Part shown: piece by piece, positions 54,640-64,000 of the stretch
Position numbering within the stretch: the first letter of the stretch is position 1
Layout of the letters: every line of letters starts with the position of its first letter
Assembly: GCA_039583875.1 (NCBI GenBank)
Contig: CM077155.1
Coordinates: 4,638,043 to 4,702,042 of the forward strand
Source: Platanthera guangdongensis
Lineage: Eukaryota > Streptophyta > Magnoliopsida > Asparagales > Orchidaceae
Length of the DNA: 64,000 nucleotides
Reading direction: 5' to 3'
Position numbers and translations under genes: made by a program
The notes under the pieces: generated by a model
What the model was told of the DNA's origin: nothing
Database searches by the model: none
What the model saw: only the letters and a program-made list of their open reading frames with translations

Positions 54640-55485
54640 TTAATTTTTTTTGTCTACACTATCTCTAATGAAATGATGTCTTATATCAATATGCTTAGTC
54701 CTACTATGGTGAACTGGATTCTGTGCTATAGCAATACCACTAGTATTATCACAAAATAATGTTGAATTATTTAAGTTGACACCATAGTCTAGGAGTTGGT
54801 TTTGTATCCATAACATTTGTGAACGGCTGCTGCCAGCAGCCATATATTCTACTTCTGCAGTTGATGTAGACACATATGTTTGCTTTTTATAAAACCAGGA
54901 GACAAGTCTCATACCCAAGAACTAGCAAGTTCCAGAGGTACTCATCCTGTCCACTCTGTATCCAGCATAGTGAGCATCTGAGTATCCAGTTAACTCAAAC
55001 TCTGACTCTACAGGATACCAGAGTCCTAGATTAGGACAACTCTTTATATATCTCAAAATTCTTTTTAGGAAAATAAGGTGAGATTCTTTGGGGTTCACTT
55101 GGAACCTAGCACAAAGGCATGTGGCAAACATGATATCAGGCCTGCTAGCTGTTAGGTATAATAGGGATCCAACAATTGCCCTATAATGCTTCTGATATAC
55201 AGGTTTCCCTGCTGCATCATAATCCACAACAACATCGGTAGCCATAGGTATTTTCATTCCTGAAGCATCACCCATCCCAAACTTCTTAATAAGCTCTTTA
55301 GCATACTTAGCTTGGGAGAGGAAGATACCATCATGGAGCTGCTTCACTTGGAGACCAAGGAAGTAGGAAAGCTCACCCATGCTACTCATCTCAAATTTGG
55401 AATGCATGAGGTCAACAAACCTCTTGCATAATTTGGGACCAGTAGACCCAAAGATGATGTCATCCACATAATTTGGGATCCTTTT
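54640..55485 (-). pseudogene. Sire-4 RT (from the YVDD motif) and RNase H
   Basis: It begins [11 protein letters not shown] near 55470, just after a junction with gag sequence, so the first two thirds of RT are missing. It has [35 protein letters not shown] and RNase H (YSDAHYAGYRVDRMSTSG, a stop at 54919, TAEVEYMAAG, GIAIAQNPVHHSRTKHI). The frame fails at 54640, before the usual ADIFTKPL. Confidence 0.9.
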
Positions 55486-55500
55486 CTGAACTAATTAAGT

Positions 55501-56058
55501 CTAAACACATAACCTTGAATTCAATTTTAAATGAGTCAGAATTAAAATTAAAACTTGAAAGAACCTGATCTGCCTCTGACTCTGAGGCTGCCTCATCTTC
55601 AGATTCACTTTCTGATCCTGAATTGCTCCTGGAGGCATCAATTTCCTTAAGGCAAACCTCCTTGGACCTTGCTTCTTCCTCTTCTTCACTTGAGCTGGAG
55701 GAGGATGATTCTTCTTCAGTATCACTCCATGTTTCAGCAACAAAGCCCTTGTATTTTTTTTTGTACTTGCTAGAGGAGGGTCTGCTGCTGTGTTTTCTCC
55801 TGGAGTCCTTTTCTCAGCTTTTCTCCTTCTTCTGGTTTTCTGGACATTCTGAGATGTAATGTCCAGGCTTTCTGCATCCATGTTTGTAGAGGTGCTTGTA
55901 GAAGCTGTAGGTGCTGGAGGTACTCCTGTCAAGATGGAAGCAAAAATATCTTCATCAATAGAATTCATGTATAGTTTGATTCTTGCCTTCCAGATGGCAA
56001 ATCTATTAAGATTGCATACTGGAGGTCTGATGCTTGCATAATCTTTGTTTTGAGCCAT
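55501..56058 (-). pseudogene. Sire-4 gag, deleted and frameshifted
   Basis: The start MAQNKDYASIRPPVCNLNRFAI and WKARIKLYMNSIDEDIFASILTG are a normal gag N-terminus. After about 50 residues the frame departs. Another phase near 55880-55840 gives GCRKPGHYISECPENQ, a zinc knuckle whose first Cys is lost. An acidic Ser/Glu-rich hinge follows. The middle of gag is deleted and the end runs into RT at about 55485. Confidence 0.85.
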
Positions 56059-56185
56059 TTCTGTGAAGAAATAAATCTAATAAAGGAAACAAAACAATCA
56101 GATCTAACAAGAGGAATCTTTATGGTTCAGGTGTTAGCCTGTACAACGAATTAACCTCTCAAGATGTGGTAGATTAACCAACCTC

Positions 56186-56197
56186 CCTCTGATACCA
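56186..56197 (-). other. Primer-binding site of Sire-4
   Basis: TGGTATCAGAGG on the minus strand lies two bases from the LTR end. Confidence 0.9.
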
Positions 56198-56199
56198 AT

Positions 56200-57975
56200 T
56201 GAAAGTGCAGGTTAGATCTGAAATACTCTAGAGGGGGGGGGGGGGTGAATAGAGTATTGTGATCTCTACAAAAAAATCTTTACAACTTTTGCTGTAATCC
56301 TAGGATAACTTTTACTGTAATCCTAGGTGAATAGATTAGCAAATAAAATAATAAATACAGCAACCTAACCAATCACAGAACACAGCCAAAACAAAAGAAA
56401 AAGGGCAACCAGACGACACAAGAAATTTATAGTGGTTCCCCAACCTGGGTACATCCACTCTTCTACCACCCTGGTAGGAATCCACTCAGGTTTTTGATCA
56501 GGTGCCTGACACCAATGAGCTTTTGTTCAGGTGCTCAAAAACCAAAACCTCAAGTCTTTTGGTAGGAGACTTGCAACCAGGAAAAATTTTGAAGGGACTT
56601 AAAACCCTGTACAGAGAATGGAAAAAGGTGATGGAGTCTTCTCTTTCTCAATAGCAACTGAGAAGACTTGTGGATTGATTTTAGCAGATTGCTCCCCCTG
56701 AGATCTTGAATGGATCAGGAATTCGGAGCACTGCTCCAGGGTGATAGGTCTTCAAAGACTGATTGCCTTGACCAGAGATTGCTTCAGGAACTTCTTTGAC
56801 AGATAGAGATTGTTGTCCTTCTGAAGTTGTCCTATAGGATTGAATGAAGAAGACTCTTGATAGTGATTGAATGTTCTTCTTATTCTTGATGATGTTCTCT
56901 GGCCTAGGCTGATTGCAGAAAAAAACTTTTGATTTCTGTAAGATTGTTCTTGAGTACAATGTCTGTCAGTGTGTCTGTATGACTGCTTAATCTGTTTCTT
57001 CTCAAACTAAAGACTGACTGGAGAACATTCGAAATTTGAAACCATGAGCAGTAATTGCAATCGGCCTGGGAAGGAAGCGGCAATCAATGATTTCCCTAAC
57101 TGTCCCATGGAAAAACGACATGTAATAATCCATGATCAATGCTCGTTCCAACGGTAACATTCCGAGAAGATTGAGCATTAATTACTCAGGAATCATCACC
57201 AAGAAAAGGGACGGAAAACTGGTGAAGACCTAATCTGGAATCGTCGAACGAAGAACAGGAATCGTCGAGCTGAGTTCACAGTTCGTCAAGCTGAGCTGAT
57301 GAGTTCGTCGACCAGATAATAACAATTAGTCTTCAAGGGAATCTTGTCAATTCTGCTACAATCTTCGTCAACTGACAATCTTCATCCGTCGAATAGACAA
57401 TCAAATTCGTCGAACTGAGATACAAAATCGTTGACTGAAGAATGATTGTGGACTTAGAATCTGAGAAGTCTCTGACTGAGAAGGATTCAAATCGTCGACC
57501 AGAAATCGTCGAGTAGAGTACTGAGTTTGTCGACCTGACAAGTTGACTTCGTCGTGCTGAGAAGTTATGAATTTGAGATCGAAGTTCGTCGAGCTCAGAA
57601 TCTTGTTCGTCGACCAAAGCCTGAATTTGGACTTAGAAAAATCTTGAGTTACCCTGACTTTAGTTTGTTGAAGTGTCCCAATTTTCGTCGAACAGAGAAT
57701 GCAGATCGTCGAGCTCAGCACAGAGAAATATCTCAAGATCGTCGAGCTGAGAACACCTTTCGTCAAACTGAGTTCGACGAACGTCGAACTCATTTTACTT
57801 AGTGTGGAAATCTTCTAATTCTTGAGTCTCTGATGGTCTTGTTGATAGCTGGTCCATCTGATATTGACTCTAAGGACTTGGCCTAGACTCTAGGACACAA
57901 ATTTGACCCTAGCTATACATGTTGGGTCACATCCTAAGTTAGTGAACCTAGCCCAAATCAACTAGGGATCCAACA
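56200..57975 (-). repeat. Sire-4 5' LTR
   Basis: It is 1,776 bp, partner of 49377-51126, from TGAAAGTGCAGG to GGGATCCAACA on the plus strand. It includes an extra short duplication near 56290-56325 (AACTTTTGCTGTAATCCTAGG repeated in variant form). Its array is at 57240-57790. Confidence 0.92.
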
Positions 57976-58530
57976 TATTGCATTCTATAAATTGGTTTAA
58001 ATTATTTTATAATTTTTTTATTTATGCGGTTTAATAATGTTGTGCAGGCTCACCCTATTGTGAAGCACTACAGAGATAAGGTGGTCATTAATTGGGGGGA
58101 CTTACATATATTGTGCGGTAATGACATGGCAACAGGTGCATTTGTAGGGATGGCAAATGAGCCTATCATTGATTTGAATGAGGAGTCTATGAATGAAGAA
58201 AGCAACTACACAGCAGAGTATTCATCAGAAGGCAGCAGTAGGCAAAGGAAGAGGAAGCAAACTCCTGGCGACACAATAGCAAATGCAATCAATAGAATGA
58301 CAGACAGTATGGATAACGCAGCGGCCGCAATCACAAGAAGCGGTGAAGCTCCGAGAGTAAATATGACTCAAATCTATGAAGCACTTGCTCAACTACCAGA
58401 TCTGCAGAATCTCGAATTAGCGAAGGCCATGGATCTTCTAGGTTCCAGTCAGTTGAAGTTTGATACGTTCATGTCACTACCAAACCACATGATAATGACG
58501 TGGCTTCACTTGCAATTTTATGACTTATGA

Positions 58531-58984
58531 GTGCATAATGATGTCGTGTTTTTGTTTGTTCGCAGTTTGTTGTTGTATTTCTACTTTCAATGTTTAACGA
58601 ACTGTCGTATATTATTAAGTTTGGGATTGATGTTCGTAGTTTCATGCAGTGTACTGAAATATTCCATGTTTGATGGCTCTTTTGTTATCATTGTTATTAG
58701 GTTTATGTTTATTTGAAGTAGTTTATTAATATTTATCATTTAAAATTTGTGTTATGCATGTAGTTTTTATATTTCTAAATTGAATTTTTTATTTCATGCA
58801 ATTCCTGTGGATGAATTCCATGCCGCAGCTGAACAACAAAATTGCCCAATTCCAATTCCTATAGTTGAAAACCTTCCTGCAGCCGAACAACAATATTGGA
58901 ATTCAGGAAAACCAAAACCTACTGGTTTTTGGTTTTACTGAATTCCAATTCTTCAAAACCAAAACCTACCATCTGAACGGACCC
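58531..58984 (+). other. Harb-1 3' region and right terminal repeat
   Basis: AT-rich sequence follows the Myb/SANT gene. Subterminal words GCAGC(T/C)GAACAACAA (58827, 58880) and AACCAAAACCTAC (58908, 58957) are each repeated. The right end CTGAACGGACCC (58973-58984) is the inverted terminal repeat before TTA. Confidence 0.75.
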
Positions 58985-58987
58985 TTA

Positions 58988-61049
58988 GAGTTTTTGGATG
59001 TACAATGTTTGTTCACATACCTTCTCCTAGTCATAATAAACTTTCTCCCCGTCATGTTAAATGCATTTTCCTTGATCATTGTCTGACTCAGAAGGGATAT
59101 CACTGTTTTGATCCTCTTCTCTGTAAATAATACGTCTCTATTGATGTCACTTTTTTTGAGGATACACTGTATTTTTCTCTTGTTTCTTCTCTCTTGCCCT
59201 CTGATACTTCCTCTTCAATGCCTATTATCTCGACACCTCTGCCAGCACCAGTTCTTTCCACATCTGTTCTTAATGCATTATCTCTTTCTCTCGAGACTGC
59301 TTCTTTGCCCTTGGAACCTTCTGTGCCTGTTCCTGAGTCTTTTCTCTCTTCTGATAGTGGATCTACACCTCCGGACAAGAGTGATCTTGATTTTCCCATT
59401 GCCCTGCGGAAGGTTGTCTGGTAATGCACTAAGCAACCTATTGATGTTGTTGTCTCAGATGCTCAGCTTTCCCCGGTTGGCAAGCGTTTTGCTCTTGTTA
59501 TATCTTCTACTGTCATCCCAGCTACGTATCAAGAGTCTCTTGCCATTCCGCATTGGAAAGTCGCTATGGATGAAGAAATGAAAATATTAACTGAGAGAGG
59601 TACTTGGAAACTTGTTCCCACACCTCTGGGCACTTATGTGGTTGGTTGTCGATGGATCTTTGTTATCAAGTATGTTTCTAGTAGTTCTGTTGACCACTAT
59701 AAGGTGGGGCTTATTGCCAAAGGATTTACTCAAACGTATGGTGTAGACTTCTTTGATACTTTTTCCCCATTGCTCGCATCAGCACTATACATGTTCTTTT
59801 CTTTATCGCCATTAATAAAGACTGGGATAAGTCTCAGTTAGATGTGAAGATTGCATTCCTCTATGGTGATTTGCATGAGGTGGTTTACATGGAGCAACCT
59901 CTTGGGTATATTGATCAGGGGGAGTCTTAGGTATACAAGCTTCGGAAGGAGATTTATGGTTTAAAGTAGAGCCCACGAGCTTGGTTTGACAAGTTTAGTG
60001 GCGTTGTTTCTTTTATTGGGTTCAATCTAAGTTTTGCTGAACATTTTCTGTTTATACGCAAGACTAATAAAGGCCTTGTAGTTCTTACTGTCTATGTTGA
60101 TGATATCCTTCTTACTGAAAATGATAAGAAAGGCATTGATCTGGCAAAACGACATCTTCGACAATATTTTGTTACTAAGGATATGAGAACGCCGAAGTAC
60201 TTTTTGGGAATTGAGATTTCACAAAGGCGCAACTCTGTGGTTCTTTCACAGTGAAAGTATGCACTCAATCTCTTAAAGGAAACTGGTCTTCTTAGCACAA
60301 GACCTGCTCGTTGCCCGATGGCTGTGGGGGATGATAAGAGGTGCACTGAAGATTCTCCTCTTCTCCCAGATTGTACTGTGTACAGGCGACTTGTAGGTAA
60401 ACTCATCTATCTAACTGTTACCAGACTAGATATCTGTTATGCAGTTGGGAAGGTCAGTCAATTTATACAAACTCCTAGAGAGTGTCATCTGCGTTCTGTC
60501 ATGAAAATTCTGGAGTATGTGAAAGGGTCTCCAAGAAATGGCTCGATGTTTCAGAAGCATAATCATTTGAAGATTGAAGTGTATTCTGATGCCAGCTATG
60601 CTGCAAACAAAGAAGATAGGAAGTCTACATCAGGTTTTTGCACCTTTATAGGAGGAAATCTTGTTAGCTGAAAAATCAAGAAACAGTCGGTGGTTTCAAG
60701 GTAAAGTGCTGAAGCTGAGTATAGGAGCATGACTTCAATAACTTGCGAATTAAAATGGTTACGAGAGCTTATGCTTGACTTGGGAGAAGTCTATGATCAT
60801 CCTCTCCTTATGTTCTGTGATAACAAATCCGCTATTTATATATCGAAGAATCCTGTCTTCCATGAGAGGATAAAGCACATTGAAGTTGATTGTCATTTTA
60901 TTAGAGAAGAGGTGTTGAAGAATCAAATTTGCACTCTATTTATCACTTCTGATAAAGAACTGACAGTCATCTTCACGAAACCAGTTTTCGCTTCCCTTAC
61001 AGATATTTGTAGCAAGCTGGGCATGATTGACATATATGCTCCAGCTTAA
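58988..61049 (+). pseudogene. Copia-A pol fragment 3: integrase end, RT, RNase H
   Basis: It opens with the integrase tail (VFGCTMFVH, then RHVKCIFLDH) and a Ser/Pro-rich spacer. RT follows: PHWKVAMDEEM, GTWKLVPTPLGTYVVGCRW, a frameshift after FDTFSP near 59765, a stop in the LKQSPRAW position near 59969, and VYVDDILLTEN (about 60090). RNase H has DRKSTSGFCTF, a stop after GGNLVS, a second stop two codons past SVVSR, then AEYRSM and IYISKNPVFHERIKHIE. ELTVIFTKPV is changed from ADVFTKP. At least six lesions make it far more decayed than Copia-C. Confidence 0.92.
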
Positions 61050-61056
61050 GGGGAAG

Positions 61057-61738
61057 TGTTAGAGTTTGGCAGTTTGGCGGACTGGTCTCGGTGGCTTGTT
61101 TTTTGGGCGGTCTAGCGGTTTGTCCTTGCGGTCTGGTTGTGTGGCGGCTTGATAGGAGGCAACGATTAGGTTTGGTGGCTTGTCTTGGCAGATTGGTAGT
61201 CTGGCTATTTAGCAGGGATTGGAGGTTTAGTAGTCGGCTTCCCGCAGAGCTTTCCAGTCTCGGAGGACTTCTGGCAGATGCGGTCTGAGGGCTACTCGCA
61301 ACTGCAGTCTGATGAATATCCGCAGGAGCGGTCTGGTGGCAACCCCCAACTACGATCTGATGGCAACCCGCAGTTGTGGTCAGGAGACCTGCAGTGGCGA
61401 TCTGATGGCCTTCCGTAGCAGCAGTCTGGTGGGAGTCTGCAACTGCGGTCTAGTGGCTACCCGCAGTTGCGTTCTAGCTGCCTGCAGTGGCAGTCTGGCA
61501 GTCTACAATGGCAGTCTGGCGGTTTACCTCTATTGCCACTGGGTGATCTTCTTCATTAGTTCTTTTTACAGTGTTGCGGTTTGACAGCATCAAACAGCAT
61601 AGGCCACATGGATTGTATTTAGTCCCACATCTCTTGTTGTATTCTCTCATCTCCCCCATTTTCTATAAATAAGGGGATATACCTTTGTATTATTTATCTT
61701 TTTAGAGCTACAAAATTTATCTTTTATTTAGCTCTTTT
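61057..61738 (+). repeat. Copia-A 3' LTR, truncated on the right
   Basis: AAGGGGAAG (about 61048-61056) precedes TGTTAGAGTTTGG. The LTR contains a degenerate array of about nine units like CCGCAACTGCGGTCTGGTGGC (61257-61530), TTAGTCCCACATCTC and a TATA-like TCTATAAATAAGGGG (61663). It ends abruptly near 61738 in ATTTAGCTC without a CA end. Confidence 0.82.
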
Positions 61739-61739
61739 T

Positions 61740-61944
61740 ATAATGTCCATAGAAAGAAGAACGTGGATCGTGCTATTGCGAGCAATTAGGGAGAAAGTGT
61801 CAAAGAAGGCCACACCATATGTCTGAGTAAAATCTTTGGCAACCAGTCTAACCTTATAGCGATCTATAGTACCATCAAGATGAAACTTTATTACAAAGAC
61901 CCATCGACAACCAACCACATTCGCCCTAGAGGGGTAGCGATAAG
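61740..61944 (-). pseudogene. Short copia RT fragment (Copia-A/C type)
   Basis: The minus strand encodes VGCRWVFVIKFHLDG, RYKVRLVAKDFTQTYGV, FFDTFS and STIHVLLSM, a 65-codon piece of RT fingers/palm. It is close to Copia-C, with a one-base slip before VVGCRW. It is cut on the left by the end of the Copia-A LTR and on the right by the Sire-5 LTR. Confidence 0.85.
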
Positions 61945-62294
61945 TGAAAGTCTTTTAAGGGTAACTAAACACCTAGAGGGGGTGGGGGTGAATAGGTTTC
62001 TTTTAAATCTTTTAACCCTTTGTGTAGCTATACTTGATGTGTTGTTATCAGGTTAGTAGCTTTCAAGAACATGAATAACACACACATAATTTAAAGTGAT
62101 TCCCCTATCTAGGGTACATCCACCACTTTCCCCCTTCATCTATCTGCAGTGAGCTAAATTTTACCAAATTCTCCAAAACTCGGATCAAAAGATCTTACAC
62201 CTCAGATAATTCCCAGGATCCTACACCTCAGAGTTCTTCCACTCCTACAACTCAGACTACTCACAGTCCTACCTTAGAGACAACAACAAGTCTC
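61945..62294 (-). repeat. Sire-5: partial LTR, cut by Sire-6
   Basis: The plus strand begins TGAAAGTCTTTTAAGG, then CTAGAGGGGGTGGGGG and TGAATAGG. It has the conserved TTTAAAGTGATTCCCC...GGGTACATCCAC block (about 62088-62130) and ACACCTCAGA words like the ACACTCAG words of the Sire-3 LTR. Its other part would lie right of the window. Confidence 0.78.
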
Positions 62295-63889
62295 TGAAAG
62301 AAAGGGAATAGATCTGATTACTCTAAATGGGGGGGGGGGGTGAATAGAGTAACTTAAAACTTTTGGCTGTTTTAGAATTTATCAGAGTAAAATAAGTGAT
62401 AATAGAGTAATATAAAAGGAATGAAACTAAGCTACACTAAACTATCACAGCACAACAAGAATAAAAAGAAATGATCACATACAGACAACACAAGAATTTT
62501 ATAGTGGTTCCCCAAACTGGGTACATCCACTCTTCTACCACCCTGGTAGGAATCCACTATCAGGTTTTTGATCAGGTGTCTGCCACCACAAGATCTATTT
62601 ACAGGGAGATCTCACAACCCTTTAGGCTTTTGATCAAGTGCCCCAAAACCAAGAATAAACTTTTGAAGGGAGTTAATAAACCTTTTTACAGGAGGTTGAG
62701 AGAGTTGATGGTGTCTTCTCTTTTCTCTATACAACAGAGAAGACTTGTGGATTTTTATTGTCAAAACTCCTTCTAAGTAATGAATGGTTCAGAAAGCTTG
62801 GATCCTAGCTCAGGGGGTAGGTCTTCAGCCTTGTCTTGAAGAGATCCAGGAATTTTCTAACTGATTCAAAGTTGTTGTCCTTGAATATTCCTGGAGTAGA
62901 AGTTGGAGAAGACTCTTGATATTTGATGGTTGTTCTACTCCAGTCTTCGGGAAGAATAAGGGGAAAACAGAATGTTTTTCAGCAGATATTCTTCAGTGTA
63001 TGTGTCTGTATCTCTTCTCTATATCACATCTATTCTGTGTGTCATTCTGAAAGAAAATTCTGTCCAATATATTCTTCTGTCGAATTCTCCTCTTGAATTT
63101 TGAATTCTAAGCATTAATTGCCGGCTGATTCTGGAGAATGAAACGACTGGAATATAATCTTTAATGAGTTTTCCCAATTGTCCCATTAAAATAAGCAAGT
63201 AATTAACCCTAATAAAGTCCATAATTAATGCTGCCAATAACGGCTATATTCAGGAAAAAATGCACATTAATTACTCAGGAAATCACTGCTAAATAATAAA
63301 AGAAATAAGGATAGAAATAAAAAAAACTTCTAAGTCTGGCTTGGGACAGAATTCGTCGAGCTCCGAACAGAATTCATCGACTGAAGTTCCAAATTCGTCT
63401 AGCTGATAATTCATGTTCGTCGACCTGAGCTCAGCGAACTGCATTCTGGAAATAACTTACCAAATCTGCGCTCTAAGTTCGTCGAACAAACAATCTGTCT
63501 TCATTACCTAAGTTTAGAGAAAACAAACTGCAAAGAATCTGTTGAAGCTGAACTCCAGATTTCGTCGAGTAGAGAATCTGTTTGAATGAGGAGATCGTCG
63601 ACCTGAGCTCGAATATCATCGAGCTCAACCCAAAGAAAGATTTCTGAGTTCGTCGATCTGAGATCGACGATCATCGAGCTGAGTTCGAAGAATTTCGAAC
63701 TGATAATTTTAAACTCTGAATTCTTCTAAGTCTGAGTCTACAAAAGTCCTATACTAGCTCATCCATGAAGGTTGAATCTAAAGACTAACCTAAACTTTAG
63801 GACTCATATACTTTACCCTGACTATACAATGTGGGTCAAACTCATCCTATTTAGTGAACCTAGCACAAATCCAAACTAGGGATCCAACA
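62295..63889 (-). repeat. Sire-6 3' LTR
   Basis: It is 1,595 bp, TGAAAGAAAGGG to GGGATCCAACA on the plus strand, related to the Sire-4 LTR but diverged. It has a G-run (62329-62340), the TTTTATAGTGGTTCCCC block (about 62499) and a TCGTCGA array (63350-63690). ATCTCCCCCT follows directly. The left flank is GTCTC; the right duplication is outside the window. Confidence 0.87.
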
Positions 63890-64000
63890 ATCTCCCCCTC
63901 TTTGGATGAGGTCACTAATACAAACAAAAGAAAACAATCACAAAGCAGAATAAAATATATCTGTCAGAAAATAAAAGATCCAGCAGATATGTATACAGGT
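63890..64000 (-). other. Start of the Sire-6 interior (3' end), cut by the window
   Basis: The PPT (ATCTCCCCCT, 63890-63899) and A-rich sequence like that beside the Sire-4 PPT are visible. No coding sequence is visible yet. Confidence 0.8.

Larger units (their letters stand above)
49377..57975 (-). mobile_element. Sire-4: Sirevirus with env-like gene, pol deleted
   Basis: LTRs lie at 49377-51126 (1,750 bp) and 56200-57975 (1,776 bp), with PBS and PPT in place. The flanking TATCG (49372-49376) and TATTG (57976-57980) fit one duplication with a C>T change at CpG. On the minus strand the order is damaged gag, a deletion into RT just before the YVDD motif, RNase H, a palindrome array, an env-like gene, a second downstream frame, PPT and LTR. 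It lies in the Harb-1 intron. Confidence 0.92.
49031..58530 (+). pseudogene. Harbinger Myb/SANT-like protein, intron invaded by Sire-4
   Basis: The first exon is 49031-49360 (start MESGAGKEKSYIHWT, a Myb/SANT-like domain with SGFGWDWEKN). It has two in-frame stops, TGA 49244-49246 and TAG 49343-49345, both at positions where Trp is expected. The donor is AAG/GTATGT at 49361 and the acceptor TTGTGCAG at 58040-58047. The second exon 58048-58530 starts AHPIVKHYRDK, in phase, and has a basic patch (RQRKRKQT) and a helical C-terminal part. Family proteins bind DNA and help the transposase. The intron was about 90 bp before Sire-4. Confidence 0.87.
45939..58984 (+). mobile_element. Harb-1: PIF/Harbinger (Pong-like) DNA transposon, with Sire-4 inside
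   Basis: TTA duplications (45936-45938 and 58985-58987) and imperfect terminal inverted repeats (GGGTGTGTTTGG on the left; GGGTCCGTTCAG on the right, reversed) bound it. Without Sire-4 it is about 4.4 kb. It has the two genes of this superfamily, a DDE transposase and a Myb/SANT protein, both on the plus strand and both damaged. Removing it restores the Copia-A frame. Subterminal AACCAAAACCTAC words occur near both ends. Confidence 0.93.
1..61738 (+). mobile_element. Copia-A: oldest Ty1/copia element, split into three pieces
   Basis: A decayed forward-strand copia element is the base layer of the window. Its pieces are 1-487 (GAG-pre-integrase and start of integrase), 45523-45938 (integrase core) and 58988-61049 (integrase end, RT, RNase H), then a purine tract and 3' LTR from 61057. 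Removing Copia-B (TSD TTCTC) and Harb-1 (TSD TTA) rejoins the integrase reading frame without a gap, which supports the assignment. The 5' LTR and gag lie left of the window. Its protein closely resembles that of Copia-C, and both pol genes end in the same residues (KLGMIDIYAPA), so the two are one family. Confidence 0.9.

Overview
The window is a plant nuclear intergenic region, most likely from an angiosperm with a large, repeat-rich genome. I see no intact host gene, rRNA gene, tRNA gene or CRISPR array. Almost every base can be assigned to LTR retrotransposons (Ty1/copia and Ty3/gypsy), one PIF/Harbinger DNA transposon and one tiny TRIM. Plant origin is shown by the element families: Sirevirus-type copia elements with a tRNA-iMet primer site and an AGGGGGAGAT polypurine tract, a gypsy element whose integrase tail resembles the Tekay/Del group, and a Pong-like Harbinger with a separate Myb/SANT gene. 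The working names below are mine.

Layout. The oldest layer is Copia-A (+ strand). It enters at base 1, breaks at 487, resumes at 45523, breaks again at 45938, resumes at 58988 and ends in its 3' LTR near 61738. Two insertions split it. Insertion 1 is Copia-B (- strand, 488-45517, TSD TTCTC). It holds four further insertions: Sire-1 (+, 1389-8484, TSD CATAT) in one LTR; Sire-2 (+, 10567-14826, TSD AAGCA), a gag-only element, in the integrase gene; Gypsy-T (-, 15526-43098, TSD CATTT) in gag; and TRIM-1 (43669-44194, TSD CCAAT) in the other LTR. Gypsy-T is a tandem LTR-body-LTR-body-LTR array. Its second body is split by Copia-C (-, 26906-39699, TSD AGCGC), and the leader of Copia-C is split by Sire-3 (-, about 30613-38517). 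This gives five levels: Copia-A > Copia-B > Gypsy-T > Copia-C > Sire-3. Insertion 2 is Harb-1 (+, 45939-58984, TSD TTA). An intron of its Myb/SANT gene holds Sire-4 (-, 49377-57975). The right end (61740-64000) has a reverse-strand copia RT scrap, a partial LTR (Sire-5) and an LTR inserted in it (Sire-6), which runs off the window.

State of the genes. Sire-3 is nearly intact: its gag is uninterrupted and its pol has one visible frameshift. The 299-codon gag of Gypsy-T copy 2, the gag-only reading frame of Sire-2 and the env-like frame of Sire-4 are also open. Everything else is broken by stops, frameshifts or deletions. Many stops fit TGG>TGA/TAG or CGA>TGA changes, as expected from cytosine-methylation decay.

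Most striking pattern. LTRs of several families, from both the copia and gypsy superfamilies, carry dense arrays of short palindromes built on GTCGA. Where a TATA box is visible, the array lies just upstream of it. A similar hairpin array lies between pol and the env-like gene of Sire-4, and GTCGA palindromes lie inside the gag-like reading frame of Sire-2. LTR palindromes are, to my knowledge, described for maize Sireviruses. Their sharing with a gypsy LTR and their place before an env-like gene are the parts I would follow up. Other notable items are a TRIM whose interior is only 30 bp (PBS plus purine tract), the three-LTR gypsy array whose two bodies share the same lesions, and a TATA-bearing palindrome array where the 3' LTR of Sire-3 should be.
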